Source of the DNA: Zymoseptoria tritici IPO323
Taxonomy: Eukaryota; Ascomycota; Dothideomycetes; Mycosphaerellales; Mycosphaerellaceae
Direction of reading: 5' to 3'
Assembly (NCBI RefSeq): GCF_000219625.1
Contig: NC_018214.1
Location: 620,001-684,000, forward strand
DNA: 64,000 nt
Position numbers and translations under genes: made by a program
Notes under the pieces: generated by a model
What the model was told of the DNA's origin: nothing
Seen by the model: only the letters and a program-made list of their open reading frames with translations
The model's database searches: none
Shown here: positions 21,261 through 32,517 of the stretch, piece by piece
How positions within the stretch are numbered: position 1 is the first letter of the stretch
Layout of the letters: each line of letters begins with the position of its first letter

Positions 21261-21480
21261 TGATAGGACGACTCGAGCCTATCTGCCACTGCGGCTGTGC
21301 TGCTCAGATAAGCCTGAAACCTCTGGCCACGATAGGAAGGCAATTTGGGCCCCTAGTTTCTTGTAACACCTGTTCCATCCAGGTCGTGGACACGGATTGC
21401 ATTCATTCGCTAGGCGCAGGATTGGGTGCTATTGCGTGCCTCTTATCGACATGATACCATCGAGGCTTGGTATGAGATAG
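21261..21480. promoter_or_regulatory. Cluster of GATA-factor (HGATAR) sites
   Basis: Sites read directly on either strand: TGATAG 21261, AGATAG (complement) 21279, AGATAA 21306, CGATAG 21330, CGATAA (complement) 21443 and AGATAG 21475. Four lie within 75 bp. More follow at 22081 (complement), 22105 and 22169 (complement). HGATAR is the consensus bound by AreA-type factors, which usually act through two or more nearby sites. The cluster sits immediately upstream of a TATA box and upstream of areA itself, so autogenous or nitrogen-regulated transcription is plausible but not shown. Confidence 0.5.
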
Positions 21481-21504
21481 GAGTTCCAAGCACAGGAATG
21501 GACA

Positions 21505-21511
21505 TATATAA
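21505..21511 (+). promoter_or_regulatory. TATA box downstream of GATA-site cluster
   Basis: TATATAA within a pyrimidine-poor stretch, followed about 40-60 bp later by a pyrimidine-rich tract suited to transcription start. On the plus strand it could start a long areA leader (2.8 kb upstream of the predicted ATG) or an unannotated transcript. Confidence 0.4.
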
Positions 21512-24353
21512 GTACCCAGATGCTGCCGCTTGTTGAAAGGAGTTTTTGTTCCATTTCACGACCTCCAAGTACGGCAACTTTTCTGCGACTTTCATACCCG
21601 TCTCGAACTCATCGGCCCGGATGCCTCGTGGCCCTAGCAGTCATTCGACCTGACCGACCTCATACTACTTCCAACCAAGCCTCTACCTCCTCAGGTATGC
21701 CGAACGGGACCTACCGAGTCGATCCATCCGATGCACGCTACCAACCAGTTCGCCCTCTACAACTCACAGCTCAGCGCTTCCTTGGCGTCTCAACCAGGAG
21801 CTCCCTGCAGCAAGGCCGCGACGGCACGTGTACGTCGACTGATCGAGCAGTCCACGGTCTCGATGGCAATATCGCGGCAGTCGCGGTTGAAGCTAAATCG
21901 AAGCCATCTGCATGGTCGCACTTTGGCCGAGTACTCGGACATCTGTACAGCACTCGAGTCATGCGCAGGGTGGAAGTTGGACATCGGCGCATCGCACCCG
22001 ACGCATCCCACGCAGCCGAGACGAAGGACCCTTTGATCTGCCACCCCACCCCACCATTTAGGCTTTCGTCCGCCCCGCTGCTATCTTTGACAGCAAGCCA
22101 CCCCAGATAAGATACCGCGAAAAAAAGGTAATCACTCGTGTGTTCAATTGTCACATGAAAGCAGGACGTTATCGACTAACACGCCACTTTCCCACGAGAA
22201 CACCCGTCCATGCGAGCACTGTCGGCCTGGCAGATTGCAAACGTCGCGGCCTTCGACGCGAAGTCTCGGAACCAGATATTCGCGCATAATCCATGCCACA
22301 GTGCCCGTGATCGAGTGGCATGCCACCCACCATGGAAAAAGTCCGGGGACGAACATGGTCCGCTGTCAGTCGCCAGATCGAGAGAAGCTTCTATGTTGGC
22401 ATCTTGATCAACGCATCCTTGATTTTATATTTGCACAGGGACAGCATTGTGACTTCACGCGAGCAATACAATCTGCATCGCGATGCTCGACTGACCATCC
22501 TCGTCATTCTGCAGCGCTGCTCGTCCTGAACTCCGGAACCTTTCGCTACCAGCAATTCCGAAACCGCGATTTGGTCGGTTGCTGTCGGAGCATCTTCGGA
22601 AGACGGCTCCACGCAGTCCGGATTCTCCAGCAAGGAAGGTTGGTGAAATTGGCACTTTGAACAGAGATGGAGTGGCCTGGCTTGACATCTGAGCTTCGCC
22701 ATTTGACGGCGTTTGTCGCCAGTGTGACGATCTCTTCGTAGTGGCAGTCTGCTAACAGTTTGCGAAGAAGTGCCGATTGCAAGCCAGTATGGCATTGAAT
22801 TTGATACCCTAGGGCAGACCATCTCTGTATGAAACGGAACTTGCGACTTCTTACCTACTATACGTTTGCATCCATGTCTGTTCAGCTGACCGTGCGACAT
22901 CACTGCCACCGTCTCGACATCTCAACGAGCCTCAAAATGCCGCTCGCGTGGTTAAGCAAATACCCTACGACCAGATAGACCGAAGGCACTTGAATCATCT
23001 CATGTGTCAAAACCACGGCAATGCATCACTCTGACAGCTGGTTCGTAGCATTCAGCCGGTCTGAGGTCCGCTATTGTGCATGTGAGTGAGCACACACGGC
23101 CGCGACCCGGACAGCCCTCCTTTCTTCACTCCACAGAATTACATGAACCTTTGACATGTGGTTGTATGGAGAGCAAGCCTCATTCGGATCATGGTGCTTC
23201 GGCAGGAATGCAAGTCTCGCCGCGTCGGCCTCAAATATGGTGTCGACCAGGGTCGTGGGTCCCACAGTGGGCACCAATCCTCCAAAGTCCAGACAATTTA
23301 TGGAGCACAACCAGTTGCACGCTCTCAAGCAGGGCATATATGTGGCGCTGGCATGGTCCCGGAGTGGACCAGTCCCGCCAGATCCCGCCAAAAGCTCCTC
23401 CGGAATATTATCTTCAGCCGGCTCGTACTCAGATGAGAACGACGCGGTTGAAATCGAGAAGGAAACGCATGACGATGATATGTCTTGAACCAGGACGGTT
23501 ATTCTCGACATGCAGAGACCGGCCATGGACAATGCTGTCAGCACTTAAAAGATGTTGCATGTACCAGCGTACCCAATAGAATTCCATGCGCGACGCCAGA
23601 AGCTCCCTCCCATGCGAGCATGCGAGAAATGACGACGGAGGTCAAGCAACACCCCAGACCCATGCCAGGCCGCCAGCACGACCCCATGGTGGTGTGGCCA
23701 GTGAGGTGTCAGTCGATTGGTGCTGCAGCCATCCTCATCCCCACCCACCCGACGGGAGAGCTTCCTTTCGCGTGCGAATCGGTGCGATGGAGTGCCTTGT
23801 TGCAGACTTTGGGTGGAGAGGCGGCGGCATATTACTGTACCCTCTTTGTCTCCATAGCTGCAACGCATTGACGGTGGATGAACGAAGTTGCTTCTCATGC
23901 CCACGCTCTGCCTTGAGATCCATCTCTCGAGGACATTGGAGAAGACACAAGCGATCCAGTGCGTTGGTTGTAATACAGTTTAGAACGACCGATGCCAAGG
24001 GTGACCGTCTTTAGCTGCAGGTTAGTTGACTTTAGGACCCTCTCACCAGCGCAACTGGTGCCGCGCTTCTCGAGCGCAACAGCCGACGGTTCATGTGCTG
24101 GGTTGATTGACTTCGCGGCGGGACGCCTCGAGCCCGGATCCTCAATCATTATTCTATTATTCCCCAGAGTACATCCGTCCGTGTGAGATCATACACCTCT
24201 CCATTTCTACTACTGTACATGTACCTCGCACGTGCGGCCTGCCATTTTCCATCGTCGAGGACCAAGAACGTCCCGTCGCCCTTTGACGTCTGCTTACCTA
24301 CGTCCCGCCAACCCCGCCGCCGGTGAGAAAAGAGTTCACTGCCGTGTGCTCGT

Positions 24354-27228
24354 ATGTCTCACGCCCGGCCAAGTATGCGACATGGGAACGTCGGGAATCA
24401 GCGCGGGGCCTCACGACTTTCTTCCACCGACAACCTCTCCGCCTTAGACGACGCCTCCGACACCGACGCTGCCACTGTTCGCTCCGCCGCCATCTCCTCA
24501 CCGCGACACGTGCGATTTCCCGATACCACCTACGATACCGCTTCCGGCTCCTCGAGTGCGATCGCCTCCCTCACCTCGCAGTCCACACTCGACACCCTCC
24601 CCACCAGACTGGATCTGTCGCCGACCGAGCGCGACGCCCGTAAGGGCTTGTTGCGCGAGACATTCTTTGAGCAGTGGAAGGACGATGCCTCTCGGGTAGA
24701 CACCGACAGCCCGGAGGAGATGCAGAAGAAAGATCCGTTGGGAACACAAATTTGGAGGCTATATGCCAAAACCAAGGGCCAGCTCCCCAACTCGGAGCGG
24801 CTGGAGAATCTGTCGTGGAGGATGATGTCTATGAACCTGCGCCGTCAGGAAATGGAGCGCAAGCAAGGGTGAGAATGAATACACTTCGCATGAATGTCGA
24901 AGCTGTGCTGACACCAAGTCTAGACTCGTCCCAACGCAGGCCAGACAGAATGTTCCCAGTGGTATCGCAATGCTGCGCAAGTCTTCCGAGCAGACCAGCA
25001 AACCGCAGGCTCAGGATGACCAGATGGATCTGGACGAGTTCCTCGTGCCGTCCTCGATTGGTACACCCGCTGGAGGCTCACCGGCGCCGTCCTCTGGCGC
25101 CGATGAGTACACGTCTACTGCAACGTCGATGTCGGCAATACCGATCAAGCAGCAGCAGCGACTACAAGGCAATGATCTATCACTTGCGCGAGCTTCCGCT
25201 CCATCTGTGCCGCCGCTCGAGCAGACTCGCGGCAATCATGAGTTCTCCTACGTACAGCGACGAGTTCGAAAGACGAGCATTGACGAGCGAAGGGTGAGAA
25301 CGAAATCATCTGCAGAAAACGAGCATCTGTCTAACAATTTGCAGCCGCCGAAGAGACGTGCTGAGGCATCTCCTCAGGTGCCACCGGTCGCTAACAACAC
25401 CATGACGTCCCGAGACCCAGCATCCGAAGCTGCACTTAACAACTACTCACTCGACAGCTCGGTGGCATTCCAACCTCTACCTCAGCATCCTCCTCTCCCT
25501 TTCAACCTCGAGACGTTTAACCTGGACAACGATCCTGCCATCCATTCCGCCGGTCCACAGGGATCGTTCTCATTCTCACCGGTCGGCTCTCCAATGATGA
25601 ACAACAATTTCCAATCGATGTATAACAACCAGGCTTCCAACCAGACTTCTATGCCGCCTCCTGGTGCATCCAGCTTCCAGTCGCCGTCAGGATCTGCATA
25701 CCCATCGACGGTTTCCACTCCTCAACCAATGCCCGAGAGTGAGCAAATGTTCTTTGGCAACTCAAATATGCATCCAGGATCGATGCCGAACTTTCATCAA
25801 ATGCAGCAACAGCATCATCATGTTCCACAAAGTGCATCGCAGCAGCAATTCGTGTTCAATCCGAGCAGCGACTCCATGTTCAGCGCCATCTCGGCCAGTG
25901 CTCCGAACCATTTCAACCAGCCGACCTTCCAGATGCCCAACCACTTGGATCCTACACATGTCATGAATAGCGACTTTCAGACTACTGGCAATATGGGCAA
26001 TCCGCGTCACGAGAACATGTTCACATTTGGAGGAGATTCCGACAATGAAGATGACGATGCCATGTCGTTCAATGACCCGACAATGATGATGCCGAACGGG
26101 TACTCGCCTATGGACGATCCGATGCTCGACTTGAACAACAACTATCAATGGGACAATTCGTTATCTAACCAGTACAATCCTGGGCACAGCAGGAAAGGAA
26201 TGTCGTCTGGGCAGTCTGACATGATGGGAGGACAGGCGCAGAGCTGGAGTCAGAGCGCACTGAACAGAGGGCACGGCTCGGCTGCATCTGTCAGCGACAT
26301 TCGAAACCGAGGCGGCGACCCTCGGACGAGGAAGATTCCGCGCACGACCTCTACACCAAACACCGCGGGCATGGCGACTGGCATGTTCTCGATCAGGACT
26401 CAGGCCTCACCTTCTTCGCCGCCAGAATCCTCGTACAGTTCGGCCCATCCCTCTCGACCTGGTAGCCCACCGCCGGGTGGAGATGGTGCTCCGACGACTT
26501 GTACTAACTGCTTCACGCAAACGACTCCGTTGTGGCGCCGCAACCCTGAGGGCCACCCTCTATGCAACGCTTGTGGACTTTTCTTGAAGCTGCACGGAGT
26601 GGTTCGACCACTGAGCTTGAAGACCGATGTTATCAAGAAGCGCAATCGTGGCAGCGGGAACGCCGCGCCGGTTGGGACGTCTTCGCGATCAAAGAAAGGA
26701 ATCAGTCGCAAGAACTCAGTCGTTCACACGGCGGCCAGCACGCCGAAGAACCAAGAAGTGGACTCGCCCAAGTCTCTCCAATCCGCAGGCCACACGCCCA
26801 CCAGCTCCGGAACTTCTGGTGAGAAGCCCACTAAGACTGTTGTACCCATCGCTCCTGGACCGCCGAAGCCTGCCACTCAACCTGCAGCCAGCGCGCCGAC
26901 ACGCATGGTCGCACCTCGCCGCGCTCGCAAACAAAGCCGCGCAACCAACAACTTTGAGTCCGACATGATGGACATTGATGAGCTCACTCAAACCAGCAAG
27001 GGACAGCATGACTCCAACCACATTCCCAGACCTCCAGTCCTCGCTCCGAGCACTTCGAACGTCAAAGTCAACGTGCCTCAAATGCACGCTCAAATGGTTC
27101 CAGCCGGTGGCGGCCAGTTTGGCCAGCAGCAGCAGACGCCCACTGGATTGAACGGACCGCCTTCTGGCATTCCTACGAATATGATGACCGGACCGCAAGA
27201 GTGGGAGTGGCTCACTATGTCATTGTAA
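24354..27228 (+). CDS. areA: GATA-type nitrogen regulator AreA/NIT2 (about 922 aa)
   Basis: Global activator of nitrogen catabolite genes. Exons 24354..24868, 24924..25293 and 25345..27228. Intron 1 (55 bp, GTGAGA...CTAG) has in-frame stops; intron 2 (51 bp, GTGAGA, GTCTAAC branch, TTGCAG) is a multiple of three without stops and is called because removing it yields [18 protein letters not shown], the form known in AreA proteins. The N-terminal family block is [18 protein letters not shown] plus [11 protein letters not shown] Gln/Asn/Met-rich activation region follows. The single GATA finger is C681-x2-C684-x17-C702-x2-C705 with a basic tail (VIKKRNR). The final residues EWEWLTMSL match the conserved AreA C-terminus needed for NmrA-type co-repression. 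The Met at 24354 is the first in frame; a further upstream exon cannot be excluded. Confidence 0.95.
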
Positions 27229-28365
27229 GCCTGCGAGTGGTTCTCGTCACAAACGGAGTTGCGAATGTAGTCGTTCTGGAGAACACGATGGTACTCTTCT
27301 GGACGTTGCTCTCGCTTTTGGCTCCGAGTTCTGCGCTTTTAGGCGCACTTCATATCTTATGATACCCCTTCTAAGCTCACGAAGCTTTTGGATTTTCTGT
27401 TTCGCGCGATACCCGATACACACGCGCCGCTGCTCCTCCGGTGACAGCGGGCGGAATAGAGCACGCTTCTGCGATTTGAAGCCGTGCATTTCTTGGACTT
27501 TCGCGTTGCTTGATCATTTGGGAGATTTTTGTACATACATGAGATGATCTGCTTTGAGCTGTCGCTGCCTTCTACTGCTGGGTCGTGCGACAATTCGATC
27601 GCTACTTTGCTTGACGATGAGACATGAACTTTACACGTAGAGCACTCCTACACTCGAAGCCGCTTTCCTTTCGCTGCCTGTCTTTTCCACTCCTCAGGGC
27701 AGTCTCGAATGATTATCACATGTCGATTCGATTTCAGGCACAAGGGCGGCTCAATGCAACCCCTGATGCGCACGACTCGAACCGAACCCCAGCAGAATAA
27801 TCGCATGTGAAAGCCCCGCTATTGGTTCGTTGCCCCATGTTTAGCCTCGAGTCTTTTTCAATGCCACACGGCTCGGTGTTCACGCGTGGGCTTGCGTGTC
27901 GTTACTAAGGATATGGTCTAGAACATTGAATCTTGGAGGGAAGGATTGAGGATTTGGGACGATTGTCGGAGATGCAAGAGGCGGTACGAAGACTGCATAT
28001 GTGTGTTTGATTTGTGGTGGTTTTTTGGGAATTGGCGAGTGGCTTTGGACGGGAGAGGCGTTGTTCTAGAATTTGGGAATGGACTTACACGTGCGTTTCA
28101 ACGATGGGATCTGGGGAGGAGAAGCTGGGATGGGTGGATGTAGTTGAGGCACATATGACCTGAATCTGCGTTTGTGCTGTCGTCGGCGCGATGCCATATA
28201 TTAGACAGGTAACGTGGCCGCGATGTGCCTTCACAACGACAACAACGGTGTCGAGGATCACGGCAGAGCGGCGGTTGAGCGTATTCCGCAACGCATTTTG
28301 GCTCTTCATGTTCCTTGGCCAGAAAGTCATGCATGCTAGATTATGTCGTTGTGGTCCGCAGTCGC
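27229..28365. other. 3' flank of areA, no gene seen
   Basis: 1.1 kb without a supported gene; it presumably carries the areA 3' UTR, which in Aspergillus controls mRNA stability in response to nitrogen (established for that species, not shown here). A 173-codon minus frame (28085..28606) overlaps the repeat array and looks non-coding. Confidence 0.4.
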
Positions 28366-29000
28366 ACAGCATACAGTATCTCCACAACGAGATGCGGGCC
28401 TTTTGCTCGTTGGCTGGAATATTATGTACGCTAGAAAGCGTGCTCGAGGGGAGTAACACAACGCAATAGTACCTCCGTAATCCCGCTCTCAAACTGCGAC
28501 GCATGTGCCTGACTCCGTGGGCTTGGACTTTGCAGACTGCGCGAGGGACCGGAATATAGTTCGAGTAGGATGTGTATATGCGAAAAGATGAAGGCAACGA
28601 CAACATAGTCCTCCTTCGAGCTCACACCATACCGGGCGAGCCACTGGAGTCTGAGTTGCGTGGTGCGGTTTGAGCGGCGCCGTGAAGGTAGCCCCGCAAC
28701 CATGAGTGGGTACTTTGCTCGTTGGCTAGGATATCGTGTCCGCTAGAAAGCGTCCTCGAGTGATTGTACTACTCTCCACAACGAAGAGTGGATCTTTCGC
28801 TCGTTGGCTGTAATATCATGCACGCTAGAAAGCGTCTTCGATGTCGTCGTTGCACAGCACAAAGCTGTCCCCACAACGAAGAGTGGCTCTGTTGATTGTT
28901 GGTCAAAATGTCATGGACGCTAGAGAACGTCGTCGATGCATCGGCGATTGATACTTTTGCTCGTTGGCTAGAATCTGAAGCACGCTAAAGGATGTGCAGT
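28366..29000. repeat. Array of five degenerate 82-95-bp hairpin-containing repeats
   Basis: A shared core TCGTTGG (TTGTTGG in copy 4) recurs at 28407, 28719, 28801, 28896 and 28961. Each core is followed 18-28 bp later by ACGCTAGAAAGCGT or a variant, a perfect inverted repeat (ACGCT, loop AGAA, AGCGT) in copies 1 and 3. Copies 1, 3 and 4 begin CCACAACGA, whose CAACGA can pair with the TCGTTG of the core; in copy 4 the core is TTGTTG, which keeps pairing through a G-U. In copies 3 and 4 CCAC...GTGG can form an alternative stem. Copies 2-5 are adjacent; copy 1 is separated by about 240 bp. The array lies between the convergent 3' ends of areA and sea3. Confidence 0.8.
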
Positions 29001-29022
29001 TACACGAGGAGTAGAAATTGCT

Positions 29023-32000
29023 CTACCACGTGTCCCCCTGCAGCCTCGAACGCAAGCGTCGAGGATCGGTGGAACTCGACTTCTTCTTGAAGACTCCCGA
29101 TGCTGGCTGTGGTACGGTCTCGGTGTCTCTTTCGAGCACTTGGAACTGCAAATCCGTGACCTCTGCGCAGTTGCAGCCACATCCTGTGGGACACTTGAAT
29201 TGCTCTGAGCCGATAGATTCGATCAGATCCTCGAGACACTTTGGATGCGTGGCGTGCAGGCAGGACGGGCAGAGCTGTTCAGCGCCGTGTATCACGCAGA
29301 AGCAAGCACTGCAATTTGTATGTCGTTGACTGGCAGCGCGATGTGGGATCACGGAACGCTTCGGTGAGTTTGGTCGAGTTGGGTTCTGGTTGCCCGCATG
29401 TGAGATATTGTCCAACTCAGCGGCTTCCATGAGAAGGTCCCACGATCGAAGCTGTTCTGCATAGCTTTGCAACCAGAGTCGAGACCTCTGCGCCATGCTG
29501 TTGAGCGGAAACGAGTGCTCCGTCGAGGCGCTGAGTTCGTCAAAGAATACTGCTTCCTGGTTGACTTGAAACGACACTTGATTGTTTGGAAGTCGTGGAG
29601 TATGCGGTCGATCGGCGTCATCGATGGTCTTGTCACTGTCATATTCTTCATCTGCTTGACCAAGAGACATATGCCGCCGCTCGCTGTTCGAAGCGTCAGT
29701 GGTCGAAGCGAAAGATACGGACTTGCTCCAACTTCCGGCAGGTACTGGTAGGCTTGAAGAAAGCTCATTGGCAGGACTCGTTCCTGACTTCCTTGGGGGC
29801 GGAGAGGAACCATAAGCAGCGATCTTGTCTGTTATGCTCTGTGCGTAGTACTTTGCTGCTGCACTGAAGCTACCACGCTGGTGCTCAGGACTTGCGGAGC
29901 CAGAGGCAGATAGGCGAAGACTTTGGCTTTGCAGCGCTGAGAATGAGAGTGGAGGCGTGCTGGCCGAGGAGTCGAGGTAAGGTGTGGTGGGCTGCGAAGG
30001 CTCTCGCGAAGAGCTGTGCGAGCCTAGTAGTCGAAGTGGCGACTCATCCACCCTATAGAGCCCACCGGGGCTGCTGTTGCTTGTGGGAGGCACTGCATAG
30101 ATGTCATCGAGAGCAAGTCCCTCCAGCTCACCGCCGAGGACGTCGAAACGAGGCACAGATAGACCACGTTGCGACCCCGATGAAGACTCGAGGGATCTTG
30201 TAACCAGTGCGGACGTGCACGCCAACGTTTGCAAATCAGCTCGACTCTCGGCCCAGTCTAGAATCTTTTCGGTGGCCCATCCGTGGCCGAACGGATGATC
30301 ACGCCACTGCAATCGGCTTTGAGCGATCTGTTCAAGCCCTCGATTCCCTTTCAAGGCCAAGGATGGTCTGGTGGAAAGAGCAGGGCGCTGTCCGATAATC
30401 TGTCGCGACTCGTTGGCCCATATATCGCCAAGCTCAACCCCGAGTGCCGGCTTCTGCTCCAACAACAGAGCTAGCAAATTCCAGCTGTCGGCAAGTTCGC
30501 AGAGATCTGCTGCTGCTGCCGACTTTGCGTTTTCAAGACAGAGTTCGGAGTTATGATCTTCAGCTTCACCAACTAGACGATACTGCTCTGCCAGAGACTT
30601 GCGGCTTGGCAATAGTATCTCTACATCCCGCACGGCGATGTAGACAGCGTTATGCCCCGACAATGGACTCATATCTGGCTTGGTGGGGGAAAATCTTGCT
30701 TTCCACGAAGGTCTAGTCTCGTAGGATGCAGGCTCAAAGGCGAATTTTGGTGCGCCTCGGATGCCAGACTCCCACGGCTCGAAACCATCTGAGTCTGAAT
30801 CATCGCGGATGTGAGGGATGGCAGCAATGTTTCCAAAGCTGGGGAAGAGTTGGGTTGCCTCGGAGAAGTGACCGCCGTGGCTTTCAGGTTCGATGACCTC
30901 GGCTTCGTCTATAGCTGTTGAAGCAATCTTTCTTGACGGAAAGAATGTGATGAGCTGGCCATTCATTCCAAACAAAGCTCCGCATGTCCTTGGTAGCGGA
31001 ACGTTGACGCCTCCAGGTAGGAGAGAGCCACTGCTACGCATGTTGCCGGCGAATGTCTCGTCATCTGAATCACTGTCGTGATCGTGGGTAGCCGAGGAGG
31101 CCAGACTATCAAACGACGCACGAGCTAGCGGTGGTAGATGAAGGACGTCGTCCAAAGGCGGCAAGGTATTCAGATTGTCCCTGCGAGCGGGTATCGATGG
31201 GGACAAGAAGGGCATTGGCGACTGCTCCTCCTTCTGTGAAACATTCTTCTTCAGCAACTCCAGGCTGGAGGTCATTGCCCTGTTGGCAGTTGCACTGTCC
31301 TTCTTGTTGTGGCTGTGGCGCCGCCCAGTCTTGGATGCTGGTGAACGTGATTCCGGTGACATTATGCCAGCGCGTGCCTTTTTAGGCGTGGAAGGGATGC
31401 TTTCCCTGTTGGATATCTGGCGTCTGACCCGTTCTGGCTTGATGGTGGCAGGGTGACCGGCTGGCTGCTCGTTGAACCGTGCCTGAGAGGTCAAAGAATT
31501 GCGGACACTCTGATTTTGCGACCACCTCATCCCATCGAGAACCGGCGGCGGGACTTTGTAAGTCTGAATCTCTTCTGACAGGCATGCTACAACTTGCATC
31601 GCACCATTGCCGGTGGGACGCAGTGTGAAGCAGTCGATCGCCGAATCCAGGCTCAATCGCCACAACTCTGTCAAGCTGTCGGAATCTTGCGAGAAAGTGT
31701 AGAAGTATATGGTCTTGCCCTCTTTTGGTAGAACCACTATACCACCCCTTCCGAGCAATTGTACCTGGCTCACGGGATATCCAAGCTCGTGAAGCGAGAA
31801 GGGAGTGTTGTAAGATTCTCTCGGCTCTCCGAACATGGCATGATCGTCTTCAGCCAAGTCCTCCTCAAGTTCCGATGATTTTGGAGAGTTTCCAGTGGCC
31901 AGCATGTGTTTGACATTCCACAAGGTGAATCTGCCACTCGACGAAACACCAGCAAGTACACCAGGCTCGCTGGCAGACCAGGCGAGGAGCTGTAGACTTG

Positions 32001-32517
32001 AAGTTCGAGCCGTCATGGCGCCTACGGGTCGAAAATTTGGGACATTCCAGATCGACACTCTGCCCTTGTGGCAGACCGCAATGTGATTGATACTGTGCGG
32101 GCTGACCGCGACGTTACTGCAAGCTCCGACAAGACCCCTCAAGTGATGCAAAGGAATAGACGGCTCCACGAGCGACCATACGCAGGTGCTTCCATCGACA
32201 CCACCTGTTGCAAGTGTATTCGGCTGATCATGCGCGAAGGAAATCGAAGTTACGATACGCCCATTCCCCCGTAGGGTCGCCCTCGTTCTTCGCGCTTCGA
32301 CATCGTAGACGAGAATTTGTGGTCCATTGGAGATAGCCAGGAGATTCAACTGAAGCGACGAGAAGGCCAGCACTGCTCCAAACCGTAGTCTTCCGGTTTC
32401 GTAGCGGATCCAGAACGACCTATCCTCTGGGGACAGCAGATCGCGTATACAGATACCTCGATGGCCAGCAAAGGCGGCATAACGCGCGTTCACGCGGTAA
32501 GAAGCGCGTTCATTCAT
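29023..32517 (-). CDS. sea3: WD-repeat protein Sea3/Mtc5 (WDR59), GATOR2/SEACAT subunit, 1164 aa
   Basis: Intronless. The N-terminal third is a WD40 propeller (LAISNGPQILVYDVEARRT, TLATGGVDGSTCVWSL, NHIAVCHKGRVSIWN, GVLAGVSSSGRFTLWN). A disordered linker follows. Then come three signatures of WDR59: PRTCGALFGMNGQLITFF, the helical block SAAAADLCELADSWNLLALL with DHPFGHGWATEKILDW, and a C-terminal RING-like zinc domain CSACFCVIHGAEQLCPSC ending CPTGCGCNC. In yeast and animals this vacuole/lysosome-bound complex relieves GATOR1/SEACIT inhibition of TORC1 when amino acids are available. The order and spacing of these blocks distinguish it from WDR24/Sea2 and Mio/Sea4. The Met at 32515..32517 is directly before the propeller. 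Head-to-head with sls1, tail-to-tail with areA. Confidence 0.92.
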   Translation of the reverse strand: MNERASYRVNARYAAFAGHRGICIRDLLSPEDRSFWIRYETGRLRFGAVLAFSSLQLNLLAISNGPQILVYDVEARRTRATLRGNGRIVTSISFAHDQPNTLATGGVDGSTCVWSLVEPSIPLHHLRGLVGACSNVAVSPHSINHIAVCHKGRVSIWNVPNFRPVGAMTARTSSLQLLAWSASEPGVLAGVSSSGRFTLWNVKHMLATGNSPKSSELEEDLAEDDHAMFGEPRESYNTPFSLHELGYPVSQVQLLGRGGIVVLPKEGKTIYFYTFSQDSDSLTELWRLSLDSAIDCFTLRPTGNGAMQVVACLSEEIQTYKVPPPVLDGMRWSQNQSVRNSLTSQARFNEQPAGHPATIKPERVRRQISNRESIPSTPKKARAGIMSPESRSPASKTGRRHSHNKKDSATANRAMTSSLELLKKNVSQKEEQSPMPFLSPSIPARRDNLNTLPPLDDVLHLPPLARASFDSLASSATHDHDSDSDDETFAGNMRSSGSLLPGGVNVPLPRTCGALFGMNGQLITFFPSRKIASTAIDEAEVIEPESHGGHFSEATQLFPSFGNIAAIPHIRDDSDSDGFEPWESGIRGAPKFAFEPASYETRPSWKARFSPTKPDMSPLSGHNAVYIAVRDVEILLPSRKSLAEQYRLVGEAEDHNSELCLENAKSAAAADLCELADSWNLLALLLEQKPALGVELGDIWANESRQIIGQRPALSTRPSLALKGNRGLEQIAQSRLQWRDHPFGHGWATEKILDWAESRADLQTLACTSALVTRSLESSSGSQRGLSVPRFDVLGGELEGLALDDIYAVPPTSNSSPGGLYRVDESPLRLLGSHSSSREPSQPTTPYLDSSASTPPLSFSALQSQSLRLSASGSASPEHQRGSFSAAAKYYAQSITDKIAAYGSSPPPRKSGTSPANELSSSLPVPAGSWSKSVSFASTTDASNSERRHMSLGQADEEYDSDKTIDDADRPHTPRLPNNQVSFQVNQEAVFFDELSASTEHSFPLNSMAQRSRLWLQSYAEQLRSWDLLMEAAELDNISHAGNQNPTRPNSPKRSVIPHRAASQRHTNCSACFCVIHGAEQLCPSCLHATHPKCLEDLIESIGSEQFKCPTGCGCNCAEVTDLQFQVLERDTETVPQPASGVFKKKSSSTDPRRLRSRLQGDTW

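Larger units (their letters stand above)
20232..24353. other. Gene-poor 4.1-kb divergent intergenic region (dbf2 / areA)
   Basis: No open frame here has convincing coding character. The region holds a cluster of GATA-factor sites at 21261-21480, a TATA box at 21505, further GATA sites to 22174, and presumably a long areA leader. Best residual candidate is a 110-codon plus frame at 23156..23488 with an acidic C-terminus; support is weak. Confidence 0.4.

Noticed and set aside
21520..22110. 196-codon plus-strand frame just after the TATA box
   Set aside because: Arg/Ser/Thr/His-rich composition with no folded segments, and overlapping frames in other phases; more likely untranslated leader.
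23156..23488. 110-codon plus-strand frame with acidic tail
   Set aside because: Composition is mildly protein-like, but no intron partner, start context or family; the overlapping minus frame is equally long.
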